From contig CAZHKH010000003.1 in NCBI GenBank assembly GCA_964532515.1, forward strand, positions 1 through 41,683: a stretch of 41,683 bases of DNA, written 5' to 3'. Below are positions 7,797 to 15,564 of this stretch, piece after piece. How positions within the stretch are numbered: position 1 is the stretch's first letter; each line of letters opens with the position of its first letter. The DNA is from TMED161 sp964532515 (GTDB taxonomy: Bacteria > Fidelibacterota > Marinisomatia > SCGC-AAA003-L08 > D37C17). The position numbers and the translations under genes are program-made. The notes beneath the pieces were generated by a model, which made no database searches, was not told the DNA's origin, and was given only the letters and a program-made list of their open reading frames with translations.

Positions 7797-8519
7797 ATGA
7801 AAAACCCAATTTATAGTATAAGTAAAGTAGTAATTAAAAAAGATAATAGAAATGTCCTTGACATAAAACAGCTAGATATCCATCGTGGATCATGCTATGT
7901 TATTTATGGAGATGTTGGTTCGGGTAAAACAACATTGCTTAATTTATTATTTAAAAAAGAACAAATATCAGATGGATCTCTACTCTATGAGGATACCGAC
8001 TTAGATTCAATTAGTAAAGCTAATTATAACAAAGATATTTATCATGTATCTCAAGAACTTAAGCTACCTTGGTTTAAAGTATCGGTTCAAGATTATATAA
8101 ATAAAAATGTTAATTCACACACTAGCCTCACTGATCCTAAGAGAAGAATTAAAAGTGTTATCAATAAAATGAAACTATCCAAGTATCTTGATAGAGACTA
8201 TAGAAAGCTCAGTGATGGTGAGAGAAGATGGGTTGAGCTAGCTGTTTCTATTGCGTGCGATACCAAGGTTCTTCTAATTGATGGGTTTGGCCAGTACTTA
8301 GGAGAGGAAAAAATTAATATTCTATCTCAAATTTTATATAGAAAAATTAATTTTGATGGGGTAACGGTAGTGATATGCACCCATATAAGAGAAAGACTCT
8401 CTCGAATTGCATCTGTGTTTATTCGTCTAGATCAGGGGAAAATAGTAGGCGTAAGATCAAAGAAAAAACATTCTTCCTCTTATAAAAATTCCAATTCTCG
8501 AAGAAGAAGTAAAAAATAA
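7797..8519 (+). CDS. Orphan ABC-type ATPase lacking the Walker B glutamate
   Basis: A single nucleotide-binding domain of 240 residues: Walker A G-D-V-G-S-G-K-T-T at 38-46, a Q-loop region H-V-S-Q-E, signature L-S-D-G-E at 138-142, Walker B V-L-L-I-D162 and switch histidine H196 (C-T-H-I-R-E-R). The residue after D162 is Gly163, where transport ATPases have the catalytic Glu, and the D-loop region reads F-G-Q-Y-L instead of P-T-S-x-L-D. The last ~25 residues are strongly basic and serine rich. No permease or binding protein is nearby. It has a good ribosome site (GTGAGGAAAA) just before ATG. It could be a slow or non-hydrolysing ATPase, perhaps with a nucleic-acid-related role; that is inference. 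Confidence 0.8.
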   Translation: MKNPIYSISKVVIKKDNRNVLDIKQLDIHRGSCYVIYGDVGSGKTTLLNLLFKKEQISDGSLLYEDTDLDSISKANYNKDIYHVSQELKLPWFKVSVQDYINKNVNSHTSLTDPKRRIKSVINKMKLSKYLDRDYRKLSDGERRWVELAVSIACDTKVLLIDGFGQYLGEEKINILSQILYRKINFDGVTVVICTHIRERLSRIASVFIRLDQGKIVGVRSKKKHSSSYKNSNSRRRSKK

Positions 8520-8534
8520 AAAAAATAAATAAAA

Positions 8535-8564
8535 TTGTTTTATATATAAGTATTTCATTATAAT
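8535..8564 (+). promoter_or_regulatory. Predicted sigma-70-type promoter of the beta-oxidation operon
   Basis: TTGTTT at 8535-8540 and a perfect TATAAT at 8559-8564, 18 bases apart. Expected initiation near 8571 would fall inside the palindrome at 8565-8586 and leave a leader of only about 18 bases before the TetR ATG at 8589. Predicted from sequence only. Confidence 0.6.
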
Positions 8565-8586
8565 TTATACCGACCGGTCGGTATAA
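8565..8586. promoter_or_regulatory. TetR-family operator: perfect 22-base palindrome
   Basis: Perfect inverted repeat with core ACCGACCGGTCGGT and flanking TTAT/ATAA. It is GC-rich in a very AT-rich surround, starts directly after the -10 box and ends 2 bases before the start codon of the TetR gene. Position, symmetry and half-site type fit autoregulatory binding by a TetR dimer, which would repress the whole downstream fatty-acid operon. Confidence 0.85.
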
Positions 8587-8588
8587 TA

Positions 8589-9197
8589 ATGAATAATGCG
8601 GATAAAAAAGAAATAAAACAAAATAAAATTTTAGATGCAGCCTATGAAGTGTTTGTAGGTAAGGGCTATTCAGATACAACGATGGATGATATCGTAAAAA
8701 AGTCTGATATGAGCAAGGGCGCTATATATCATTATTATAGTAGCAAAAAATCATTATTTCTTGCATTGATTGATCATTGGGAGACATACAGTTTTCCTGA
8801 TTTTTATACAAAAAACAAAAAAAACAAACTTGCATCAGAAATATTAAAAGATATTTCTAGCGTTGTTTACGATGTTTTTAAAAAGAAGAAACATGTTTTT
8901 CTCGCTGAGGTAGAGTTTTGGTCACTTGCCAATAAAGATGAAGAAGTAAGAGAAAAATCAAAAATCCTCTATGATAAGCTACTTTATTTGTTTGAGCTGA
9001 TACTAAAAAAAGGAATTAGAGAAAAAGAATTTAAAGAGATAGACACAAAAATTGTGTCAATGAGCATCCTGACATCCCTTCAAGGAATAAATTGGTTTTG
9101 CCTGTTTGATGATTCAGAGATTGATGCTCGATTATATTTAGATACATCAATGGAATTACTTATTAATAGCTTGAAGAGGAACGACAATGAGCAATAA
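8589..9197 (+). CDS. TetR/AcrR-family repressor, probable fatty-acid degradation regulator
   Basis: A 202-residue regulator. The N-terminal TetR helix-turn-helix domain covers residues about 10-57 (K-I-L-D-A-A-Y-E-V-F, then T-T-M-D-D-I-V, then S-K-G-A-I-Y-H-Y-Y-S-S-K-K-S-L-F). The C-terminal helical domain would hold the ligand pocket. It is the first gene of the operon and overlaps the acyl-CoA dehydrogenase start by 11 bases. The palindrome at its own promoter and the beta-oxidation genes behind it suggest that it senses acyl-CoA, as FadR (a TetR protein) does in Bacillus. The ligand is inferred from context, not visible in the sequence. Confidence 0.9.
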   Translation: MNNADKKEIKQNKILDAAYEVFVGKGYSDTTMDDIVKKSDMSKGAIYHYYSSKKSLFLALIDHWETYSFPDFYTKNKKNKLASEILKDISSVVYDVFKKKKHVFLAEVEFWSLANKDEEVREKSKILYDKLLYLFELILKKGIREKEFKEIDTKIVSMSILTSLQGINWFCLFDDSEIDARLYLDTSMELLINSLKRNDNEQ

Positions 9198-10143
9198 TAA
9201 TAAAAAATACGATATTAACTATGATCAATTAATAAATAGAGGGGGCTCTTTTCTTGTATTGCCATTTTCAAAAGGGGATGTTTTCAGCAGAGAAGATTTC
9301 ACAGAAGATCAGAAAATGTTTTCAATGGCTGCAGAAGAGTTTGCAATCAAGCGGATGGAGCCCATACACAAAGAGCTTGATGTATTAAATAAAGAACTTT
9401 CTGTTAAAATTTTTAGAGAAATGGGAGAACTTGGGTTCTGCGGGATAGATATTCCTGAAAAATTTGGTGGTCTTGAGCTTGATAAAACAACAGCGTGCAT
9501 TGTGGCAGATGTCTTATCTAAAGGAAAAAGTGCCTCCATGATGGTTACTTTTTCTGCTCACACAGGAATTGGAACACTTCCAATTATATGGTATGGTAAT
9601 GAAGACCAAAAGAAAAGATATTTACCAAAGCTTGCAAGTGGAGAGTGGATGGGTTGCTATGCTCTTACTGAAGCTTCTGCTGGATCGGATGCAATGGGAG
9701 GAACCTCTAAAGCAGAACTAAGTGAGGATGGAAAATTCTATATATTAAATGGTCAAAAAATATATATAACCAATGGAGGATGGGCAGATGTGTGCATCAC
9801 ATTTGCAAAAGTAAATGAAAAGTATACGGCCTTCATTATTGATAAAGATTGCGAAGGCTATGTTATAGGTGAAGAGGAGAAAAAATTAGGTATCAAAGGC
9901 TCTTCTACTGTAACACTTTATTTTGAAAATTGTAAAGTTCCTATAGAAAATGTTTTAGGTGAGGTTGGCCAAGGGGGTCCTATCGCATTTAATGTGTTAT
10001 ATACAGGAAGATACAAACTAGGGGTCACCACTGCAGCCGGTGCAAAATATACGATAAATGCAGCATATGATTTTGCTAAAGAAAGAGAGCAATTTAGTCG
10101 CTCTATTACCCAGTTTGATATGATTAAATCAAAATTTTTATAA
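9187..10143 (+). CDS. fadE: Acyl-CoA dehydrogenase, N-terminal part (cut by in-frame TAA)
   Basis: First 318 residues of a FAD-dependent acyl-CoA dehydrogenase, which makes the trans-2-enoyl-CoA in the first step of beta-oxidation. Seen are the N-terminal helical domain (S-R-E-D-F-T-E-D-Q-K-M-F), the FAD/substrate motif C-Y-A-L-T-E-A-S-A-G-S-D-A and the mid-domain L-N-G-Q-K-I-Y-I-T-N-G-G-W-A-D. The frame stops at TAA 10141-10143 within Q-F-D-M-I-K-S-K-F-L, in the middle of the C-terminal helical domain, and resumes in the same frame. Without the TAA the product would be about 598 residues, close to Bacillus FadE. Ribosome site GAAGAGGA precedes ATG 9187, which overlaps the TetR gene end. Confidence 0.88.
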   Translation: MSNNNKKYDINYDQLINRGGSFLVLPFSKGDVFSREDFTEDQKMFSMAAEEFAIKRMEPIHKELDVLNKELSVKIFREMGELGFCGIDIPEKFGGLELDKTTACIVADVLSKGKSASMMVTFSAHTGIGTLPIIWYGNEDQKKRYLPKLASGEWMGCYALTEASAGSDAMGGTSKAELSEDGKFYILNGQKIYITNGGWADVCITFAKVNEKYTAFIIDKDCEGYVIGEEEKKLGIKGSSTVTLYFENCKVPIENVLGEVGQGGPIAFNVLYTGRYKLGVTTAAGAKYTINAAYDFAKEREQFSRSITQFDMIKSKFL

Positions 10144-10983
10144 ATGATTACACGAACATGGGAAGCGGACAATGTTAATTATATGACATCAGGGTCACTT
10201 GATAATTCAATTGAAAAACTCGATAAAAATACAGATGATTATTATATAAAAATGCAAAAAGTGATTGAGGATCATGCAATTGAAGCATCAATATGTAAGA
10301 TAATTGGATCTGAAGCACTTGCCTATGTTGTTGATGAAAGTATCCAGGTTTTAGGTGGAGCTGGTTTTATTGAAGAATATGGAATAGCAACTCTTTATAG
10401 AGATGAGAGAATAAATAGAATATTTGAAGGTACCAATGAAATAAATAGACTGCTTATTGCGGGGATAACACTAAAAAAATCAATACTCGAAGAGCTACCA
10501 ATCAGAGACGCAATATCATTAAGAGAGGAAGACTGGTTTTCCTGTTTAGAAGGGGGAGAGGAAATTAATGAAAAAGTTGTGGAATTCTGCAGATCAGCCT
10601 GTCTCATGACACTAAATAAAATGATTCTCAAGTATGGGCAAGACTTGAAAAACAATCAGTGGATTCAAGAACCATTTGCAAACATGCTATGCTCTCTTGC
10701 TATTATAGATACAGCACTAAAACGAGGTAAAAAAATTAAAGATCAGGATAAGATTAAAGAGCATACTGAACTCTTAGAATTATCGATATGTCATCACTAT
10801 AAAGAGATTAATAGAAATATGGCGACAATCTTTTCGGATATTTGCAGTCAGGAAGATTTTGAGGAGTTGAATAAAAAAATAAATATGTTCAAAGAAAAAT
10901 TAAGCTATCAGCCTAATGAAATACTGTTAATGAAAAGAGTGGTAGCGACTTTCTATAAACATGAAAAATACTATTTAGATTAG
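10144..10983 (+). CDS. fadE: Acyl-CoA dehydrogenase, C-terminal part (same gene, after TAA)
   Basis: Continues the previous entry in the same frame with no missing or extra residues: relatives read I-K-x-K-L-A-E-M-A-I-R, here I-K-S-K-F-L-stop-M-I-T-R. It holds the rest of the flavin-binding domain, with G-G-A-G-F-I-E-E-Y-G, Y-R-D-E-R-I-N-R-I-F-E-G-T-N-E-I-N-R and the catalytic base Glu (codon 414 of the joined frame) in F-E-G-T. A further ~150-residue C-terminal domain is typical of the long FadE/VLCAD-like group. The ATG right after the TAA could in principle allow restart, but a separate half enzyme is not expected to work. A sequencing error or a real nonsense mutation is likelier. Confidence 0.85.
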   Translation: MITRTWEADNVNYMTSGSLDNSIEKLDKNTDDYYIKMQKVIEDHAIEASICKIIGSEALAYVVDESIQVLGGAGFIEEYGIATLYRDERINRIFEGTNEINRLLIAGITLKKSILEELPIRDAISLREEDWFSCLEGGEEINEKVVEFCRSACLMTLNKMILKYGQDLKNNQWIQEPFANMLCSLAIIDTALKRGKKIKDQDKIKEHTELLELSICHHYKEINRNMATIFSDICSQEDFEELNKKINMFKEKLSYQPNEILLMKRVVATFYKHEKYYLD

Positions 10984-10998
10984 AAGGAGTTTTTAACT

Positions 10999-12123
10999 AT
11001 GGATACATATATAATTGATGGGGTAAGAAGCCCAATCGGTATAAAAAATGGTCAAATGATGGGGGTGCGGCCCGATGACTTAGCTGCAGATATAATTAAA
11101 GTATTACTTGAAAGAAATAGAAATATTGATCATAAATATATAGAAGATACAGTTATTGGATGTGCTTTCCCAGAAGGCTCTCAAGGATTTCTTATGGCTA
11201 GAGGAATATCCTTAATGGCTGGACTTCCAAAAGAGACTGGAGGCAAGGTCGTCAATCGCTTGTGTGGCTCATCAATGGATGCTGCACACCAAGTGAGCCA
11301 GGCAATTTTTTCAGGTGATATAGAGTGCGCTATTGCAGGAGGGGTGGAGGATATGTTTGGAGTCCCTATGGGTGGATTTATGCCAAGTTTTAATCCTGTA
11401 CTCTATGAACAAGAGTATTATATGGGAATGGGTGATACCGCTGAAAATTTAGCGAAGGAACTAAATATATCGAGAGAGGATCAAGAAAGTTTTTCTATTA
11501 ATTCTCATAACAAAGCATTGAAAGCAATAGAGGATGGGAAGTTTAACAATGAAGTCGCACCAATTACATTTAATGAAAATACGATTGCCATTGATGAGGG
11601 ACCACGAACACCAAATCTAGAAAAAATGAAATCTTTAGACCCTGCTTTTGATGCTGATGGAACCATTACTGCGGCAACCTCAAGCCCTATATCAGTAGGT
11701 GCCTCTGCAATTTTATTGGCGGGGGATGATTTTATCTCTAAGCAAAATTTAAAAGCAAAATTTAAAATAAAATCAAGAGCAATAGCTGGCGTTGATTGGA
11801 AAACAATGGGCTCTGGTCCACTGCCTGCAACAGAGAAAGCACTAAAGAATGCTGGGATGTCTATCGGAGATATTGATGCAATAGAACTTAACGAAGCTTT
11901 TGCTGCTCAATCTTTATATGTAATACGAAAAGGTGAATGGGATGAAAGTAAAATAAATATCAATGGAGGAGCAATCGCACTAGGTCATCCTCTTGGATGC
12001 TCTGGAACACGTATCATAATCACTCTGATGAATGTAATGGAGCAAAATGATTTAAGTACAGGGCTTGCGACGATGTGCATTGGAACTGGACAGGGCATAG
12101 CGACTATTATCGAAAGGGTTTAA
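10999..12123 (+). CDS. fadA: Acetyl-CoA acyltransferase (3-ketoacyl-CoA thiolase)
   Basis: Thiolytic last step of beta-oxidation, releasing acetyl-CoA. The 374-residue protein has the three thiolase active-site regions: nucleophile C89 in N-R-L-C-G-S-S-M-D-A, H330 in G-G-A-I-A-L-G-H-P-L-G-C-S-G, and C360 in M-C-I-G-T-G-Q-G, plus the N-E-A-F-A motif. AGAAGGAG at 10982-10989 gives a strong ribosome site before ATG. Its position between FadE and the FadN-like fusion gene points to the degradative thiolase, not the acetoacetyl-CoA biosynthetic one. Confidence 0.94.
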   Translation: MDTYIIDGVRSPIGIKNGQMMGVRPDDLAADIIKVLLERNRNIDHKYIEDTVIGCAFPEGSQGFLMARGISLMAGLPKETGGKVVNRLCGSSMDAAHQVSQAIFSGDIECAIAGGVEDMFGVPMGGFMPSFNPVLYEQEYYMGMGDTAENLAKELNISREDQESFSINSHNKALKAIEDGKFNNEVAPITFNENTIAIDEGPRTPNLEKMKSLDPAFDADGTITAATSSPISVGASAILLAGDDFISKQNLKAKFKIKSRAIAGVDWKTMGSGPLPATEKALKNAGMSIGDIDAIELNEAFAAQSLYVIRKGEWDESKININGGAIALGHPLGCSGTRIIITLMNVMEQNDLSTGLATMCIGTGQGIATIIERV

Positions 12124-12126
12124 TTG

Positions 12127-13002
12127 ATGAGTAAAAATATAAAAAAAGTAGCGGTGCTTGGTACGGGCGTCATGGGGGGGCAAATTGCCGCTCATCTAAC
12201 AAATGCAAACTTTGAAGTGTACGCATTTGATATGGATCAGGAGACGGCTGAAAATGGATTAAAAGCAACTCAGGAAATAAAGCCAGCTGCATTCTATAAT
12301 AAAAAAACAGCAAGTATGATCACTCCGATGAACTACACTGACCATCTATCTAAAATCGAAGAATGCGATTGGGTCTTAGAAGCAATCTCTGAGAGAATTG
12401 ACTGGAAAAAAGATTTATATTCAAAAATAGCTCCCCATCTATCTGATGATGCAATACTTACATCAAATACATCTGGAATTTCTTTAGCCGAACTGTCTGA
12501 GGATATGGATCAATCCCTTAAAGATCGATTTTTCATTACTCACTTTTTTAATCCCCCCAGATACATGAAGCTTGTTGAGGTAATCTATACAGCGTCTGTT
12601 AATCAGGAATCACTTAATACAATTGTCAATATACTTGAAGATGACTTAGGAAAAGGAGTGGTCCATGCAAAAGATACTCCTAATTTTATTGCTAATAGAA
12701 TAGGTGTTTTTGGAATGATGAACGTCCTTTCTGTCGCTCAAAAAATGAAATTAAGCGTAGAGGATATTGATTTTTTCACAGGAACACTTATTGGTCGACC
12801 CAAAAGTGGAACCTTTAGAACCGCAGATATTGTTGGCCTTGATACGATGGGATTTGTAGCAAAAACAGCATACGAAAAATGTGTAGATGATGAGAGCCGA
12901 GACACATTTGTTGTACCTGATTATATAAATAAAATGCTGGAAAATAAATGGTTGGGACAGAAATCAGGTCAGGGATTTTATAAAAAAATTGAAAAAGGGG
13001 TG
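12127..13002 (+). CDS. fadN: 3-hydroxyacyl-CoA dehydrogenase part of FadN-like fusion enzyme (ends at assembly gap)
   Basis: N-terminal NAD-dependent 3-hydroxyacyl-CoA dehydrogenase domain of a bifunctional beta-oxidation enzyme. The Rossmann motif V-L-G-T-G-V-M-G-G-Q-I-A opens the protein. Further motifs are E-A-I-S-E-R-I-D-W-K-K, S-N-T-S-G-I-S-L, T-H-F-F-N-P-P-R-Y-M-K-L-V-E-V, K-D-T-P-N-F-I-A-N-R-I-G, and Q-K-S-G-Q-G-F-Y-K-K just before the gap. Start is ATG 12127; TTG 12124 is less likely. The coding sequence runs into the N run at 13003 and continues on the other side in a different apparent frame. The dehydrogenase-first order is that of FadN, opposite to FadB/FadJ. Confidence 0.92.
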
Positions 13003-13012
13003 NNNNNNNNNN
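13003..13012. other. Assembly gap (10 N)
   Basis: Ten Ns inside one gene. The true reading frame upstream (codon ending 13002) and downstream (codon starting 13014) differ if the gap is taken as exactly 10 bases, so its length is a placeholder. Comparison with fused FadN proteins suggests that a short linker, a few to about a dozen codons, is missing; that size is estimated by eye. Confidence 0.95.
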
Positions 13013-13013
13013 T

Positions 13014-14456
13014 GAATACTCTCCTCAAAATAAGAAAAAGTATCCTGGAGTGCGAATTGCAAAGGAATTTACAAATCTTGATAAACGGATTGAGAAACTA
13101 TGCTACTGCGATGATCCCGCTGGAGAGTTTACATGGGAAACAATTTCAAAGACACTGATTTACTCTGCAAACCGAATCCCTGAAATTACTGATAATATCT
13201 ATAGCATTGATCGTTCGATGAGATGGGGGTTTGCCTGGGATAGAGGTCCATTTGAAGTTTGGGATATTATTGGTTTAGAGCGCTCTATCGATCGAATGAA
13301 AGAGCAGAATATGAAGATTCCTTCTTGGATTTCAGATATGCTAGATACTGGAAAAACATCTTTCTATACATACATAGATGGCGTAAAGCACTATTACTGC
13401 CAAGATAAAAAAGAGTATCTTGCGGTTCCAGTTTCATCAAAAAACATAAAGTTTTTTAACTTAAAGAAAAATAATGGACTCATCAAAAAGAACTGGTCTG
13501 CATCTGTTGTTGATTTAGGAGATGGGGTGGTGGGTGTTGAGCTTCACTCTGTATTAAAAGAAGATTTAAATCCAATCGATGGATCGATTATGGAGACATT
13601 TAAATTTGCAAGAGACTGGACCGAGGAAAATAATTATAAAGGGCTAGTCATTTCTGGAGATGGAAAGAATTTTTCAGCTGGAGCAAACTTAAATATGATT
13701 CTTGACTTCGCTGAGCGTAAAGACTGGGATAATATTGAGAAAGTAATTAATCTGATGCAGCAATTAATGCAGGAACTTCGTTTTGCTCCATTTCCAGTTG
13801 TTTCTGCTCCATTTGGCCTTGTTCTTGGTGGCGGATATGAAACCATTGGAGCCTGCGATCGAATCGTTGCAGCAGCAGAGTCCTATATTGGCCTTGTAGA
13901 GGTTGGAGTTGGACTTATTCCTGGTGCTGGTGGAAACCTTCGCATGATATCTCGATTAACAAAAAAAATAAAAACGATGGTGCCTGGAGCATTTCCAATC
14001 ATCCAAAAAGCATTTGAAACAATTGGATATGCTAAAGTTTCATTTTCAGCAAAACAGGCAAAGAGCTATGGATATCTTTCTGATGATGATATTATTATAG
14101 TAAACAGAGATCATCTCCTAAGCGCAGCCAAAGATACGGTCATCAATATGAGTGAAGACTATCAGGCGCCAGAGATTGAAAGTTTTAAGCTGCCAGGGAC
14201 CAGTGGTCGTCTGGCAATCACAACGATGGTAAAAGGTCTGGTTAAAACAAAAAAAATAAGTGAGCACGATGCGCTTATTGCAAACAAACTATCCTACGTT
14301 TTAACCGGTGGAGATAAGGGAGGGCCTTTCTCAGCTGTGGATGAACAGTATCTACTTGATATTGAGCGAGATGCATTTATCAGTCTTTGCGGGGAACAAA
14401 AGACCGTTGAAAGAATAAAATATATGTTAGCAAAAGGAAAACCACTTAGAAACTAA
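13014..14456 (+). CDS. fadN: Enoyl-CoA hydratase part of FadN-like fusion enzyme (starts at assembly gap)
   Basis: C-terminal continuation of the hydroxyacyl-CoA dehydrogenase gene. From 13014 the frame reads E-Y-S-P-Q-N-K-K-K-Y-P-G, then the second dehydrogenase C-terminal domain (T-L-I-Y-S-A-N-R-I-P-E-I, S-I-D-R-S-M-R-W-G-F-A-W-D-R-G-P-F-E-V-W-D). A crotonase domain follows: oxyanion-hole segments S-G-D-G-K-N-F-S-A-G-A-N-L and L-V-L-G-G-G-Y-E, with catalytic Glu in G-G-G-Y-E and in G-L-V-E-V-G, and the P-G-A-G-G-N-L-R-M signature. GTG 13050 is an internal codon, not a start. Together the halves give about 780 residues, the size of Bacillus FadN. It hydrates enoyl-CoA for the dehydrogenase domain. 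Confidence 0.92.
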   Translation, partial: EYSPQNKKKYPGVRIAKEFTNLDKRIEKLCYCDDPAGEFTWETISKTLIYSANRIPEITDNIYSIDRSMRWGFAWDRGPFEVWDIIGLERSIDRMKEQNMKIPSWISDMLDTGKTSFYTYIDGVKHYYCQDKKEYLAVPVSSKNIKFFNLKKNNGLIKKNWSASVVDLGDGVVGVELHSVLKEDLNPIDGSIMETFKFARDWTEENNYKGLVISGDGKNFSAGANLNMILDFAERKDWDNIEKVINLMQQLMQELRFAPFPVVSAPFGLVLGGGYETIGACDRIVAAAESYIGLVEVGVGLIPGAGGNLRMISRLTKKIKTMVPGAFPIIQKAFETIGYAKVSFSAKQAKSYGYLSDDDIIIVNRDHLLSAAKDTVINMSEDYQAPEIESFKLPGTSGRLAITTMVKGLVKTKKISEHDALIANKLSYVLTGGDKGGPFSAVDEQYLLDIERDAFISLCGEQKTVERIKYMLAKGKPLRN

Positions 14457-14509
14457 TTAAATCTTACTAGACAGGAAAAATGATATTACAAGATATTGTT
14501 TTTCTCCTT

Positions 14510-14541
14510 AAAAGGGGTTCATTCGCGGGCCCCTTTTTTTT
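14510..14541. terminator. Bidirectional rho-independent terminator
   Basis: Stem AAAAGGGG (14510-14517) pairs with CCCCTTTT (14530-14537) around a 12-base loop, followed by more T. The A-rich left arm gives a T-run on the other strand too. It lies between the convergent ends of the beta-oxidation operon and proline dehydrogenase; the latter's stop codon (14540-14542) overlaps the T-run. Confidence 0.85.
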
Positions 14542-15439
14542 ACTTTGAGAATAGATTTTTAATGATATACCCGGATATATCAGGATTCTCTTTTAGCCTT
14601 CTGATTGAGTATTTATACCAATCCTCTCCAAAGGGAACATAGACTCTTACCTTGTATCCATTATCTAGATTTTTTTCATTCCACCCCTGCATGGGGACTC
14701 CATATAAAACCTGAAACTCAAACCTATCAGCTGAAATACTAAGCTCATCAATTAGCTTGTATACTGATTCAAGTAAAGTTGTATCGTGGGTTGCGATACC
14801 AACATAGATATTTTTTTCAAAGGCATATCTTAGAATCTTCAGATAATTATCATTTATTTTAGTTCTATCATTGATGCACACATCATCACTCTCTTTGTAT
14901 ATCCCCTTGCATAGCCTGAAATTTAGATCTTCAGGGTCAAGCGCAGCGATATCATTGTATGTTCTGTGTAGATATGCTTGAAAGACAGTGCCGATATTAA
15001 CACCTTTGCTTCTCTGCTCAAGAAATGAATTAATGGTAAAGTCTGTATGCTTTGAGCTTTCCATATCAATTCGAACGAAATTTTCAGTTTCCTCCGAGAT
15101 ATTGATAATTTTTTCAAGATTAAGATTATAGATATCATCACTAATCTCAGATCCAATGTGAGTTGGTTTTAGCGATATATTACAGTTAAGAGACCTCGAG
15201 TCTATTTCTTTATAAAGATCAACGTATTGCCCTGTGATTTTAGATGCTAAATTTTGATCTTTTGTGTGTTCACCCAAGATATCTATGGTAACCAGGTAGC
15301 CAGCATTATTTAATTCTTCAATTGTTTTGAGCGCTGTTTCCTTTGTGGTCCCAGCAACATATCTTTTAGCAAATTGATAGATGAGAGTTTTTGGAAGGTA
15401 TGGAATAAAGCTAGATATCAATTTATTGAAAATAGGCAT
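14540..15439 (-). CDS. putA: Proline dehydrogenase (monofunctional, FAD)
   Basis: Oxidises proline to pyrroline-5-carboxylate with electrons to FAD and the quinone pool. The 299-residue protein is a stand-alone PRODH barrel. Family motifs: T-I-D-I-L-G-E (about 50), N-I-S-L-K-P-T-H-I-G, F-R-L-C-K-G-I-Y-K-E, G-I-A-T-H-D, E-F-Q-V-L-Y-G-V and the C-terminal substrate/FAD region Y-K-V-R-V-Y-V-P-F-G-E-D-W and Y-S-I-R-R-L-K-E-N. There is no P5C dehydrogenase domain or neighbour. Start is taken as ATG (15439 on the minus strand); a TTG at 15454 would add five residues. It is transcribed divergently from the nuo operon and converges on the beta-oxidation operon. Confidence 0.9.
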   Translation of the reverse strand: MPIFNKLISSFIPYLPKTLIYQFAKRYVAGTTKETALKTIEELNNAGYLVTIDILGEHTKDQNLASKITGQYVDLYKEIDSRSLNCNISLKPTHIGSEISDDIYNLNLEKIINISEETENFVRIDMESSKHTDFTINSFLEQRSKGVNIGTVFQAYLHRTYNDIAALDPEDLNFRLCKGIYKESDDVCINDRTKINDNYLKILRYAFEKNIYVGIATHDTTLLESVYKLIDELSISADRFEFQVLYGVPMQGWNEKNLDNGYKVRVYVPFGEDWYKYSIRRLKENPDISGYIIKNLFSK

Positions 15440-15564
15440 ATAAAAATTTATCAAACTGCCTTACTTAAAACCAATCTAAAAAAAAGTTAGAAAAATCACG
15501 AATTAGATGTTGCTTGATGAAAAGGAATCAAGGTAAATTTAATGATACGACATAGGGGTTTTAA
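15440..15564. promoter_or_regulatory. Divergent promoter region, putA / nuo-nqr operon
   Basis: Spacer of 125 bases between two divergently transcribed genes, so it must hold at least two promoters. On the plus strand TTGCTT (15510-15515) and TAAATT (15534-15539) are 18 bases apart and would give a short leader before nuoA; this is a weak match. AGGGG at 15554-15558 is a usable ribosome site for the TTG start at 15565. I see no convincing operator. Confidence 0.4.

Noticed and set aside
13050..13052. GTG as start of a separate enoyl-CoA hydratase gene
   Set aside because: The frame is open upstream to the gap with family-like residues (E-Y-S-P-Q-N-K), so this is an internal codon of the fusion gene.
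12124..13158. A single frame reading through the N run, ending at 13158
   Set aside because: The part after the Ns (from about 13013) is nonsense relative to the family; the true continuation is in the frame starting at 13014.
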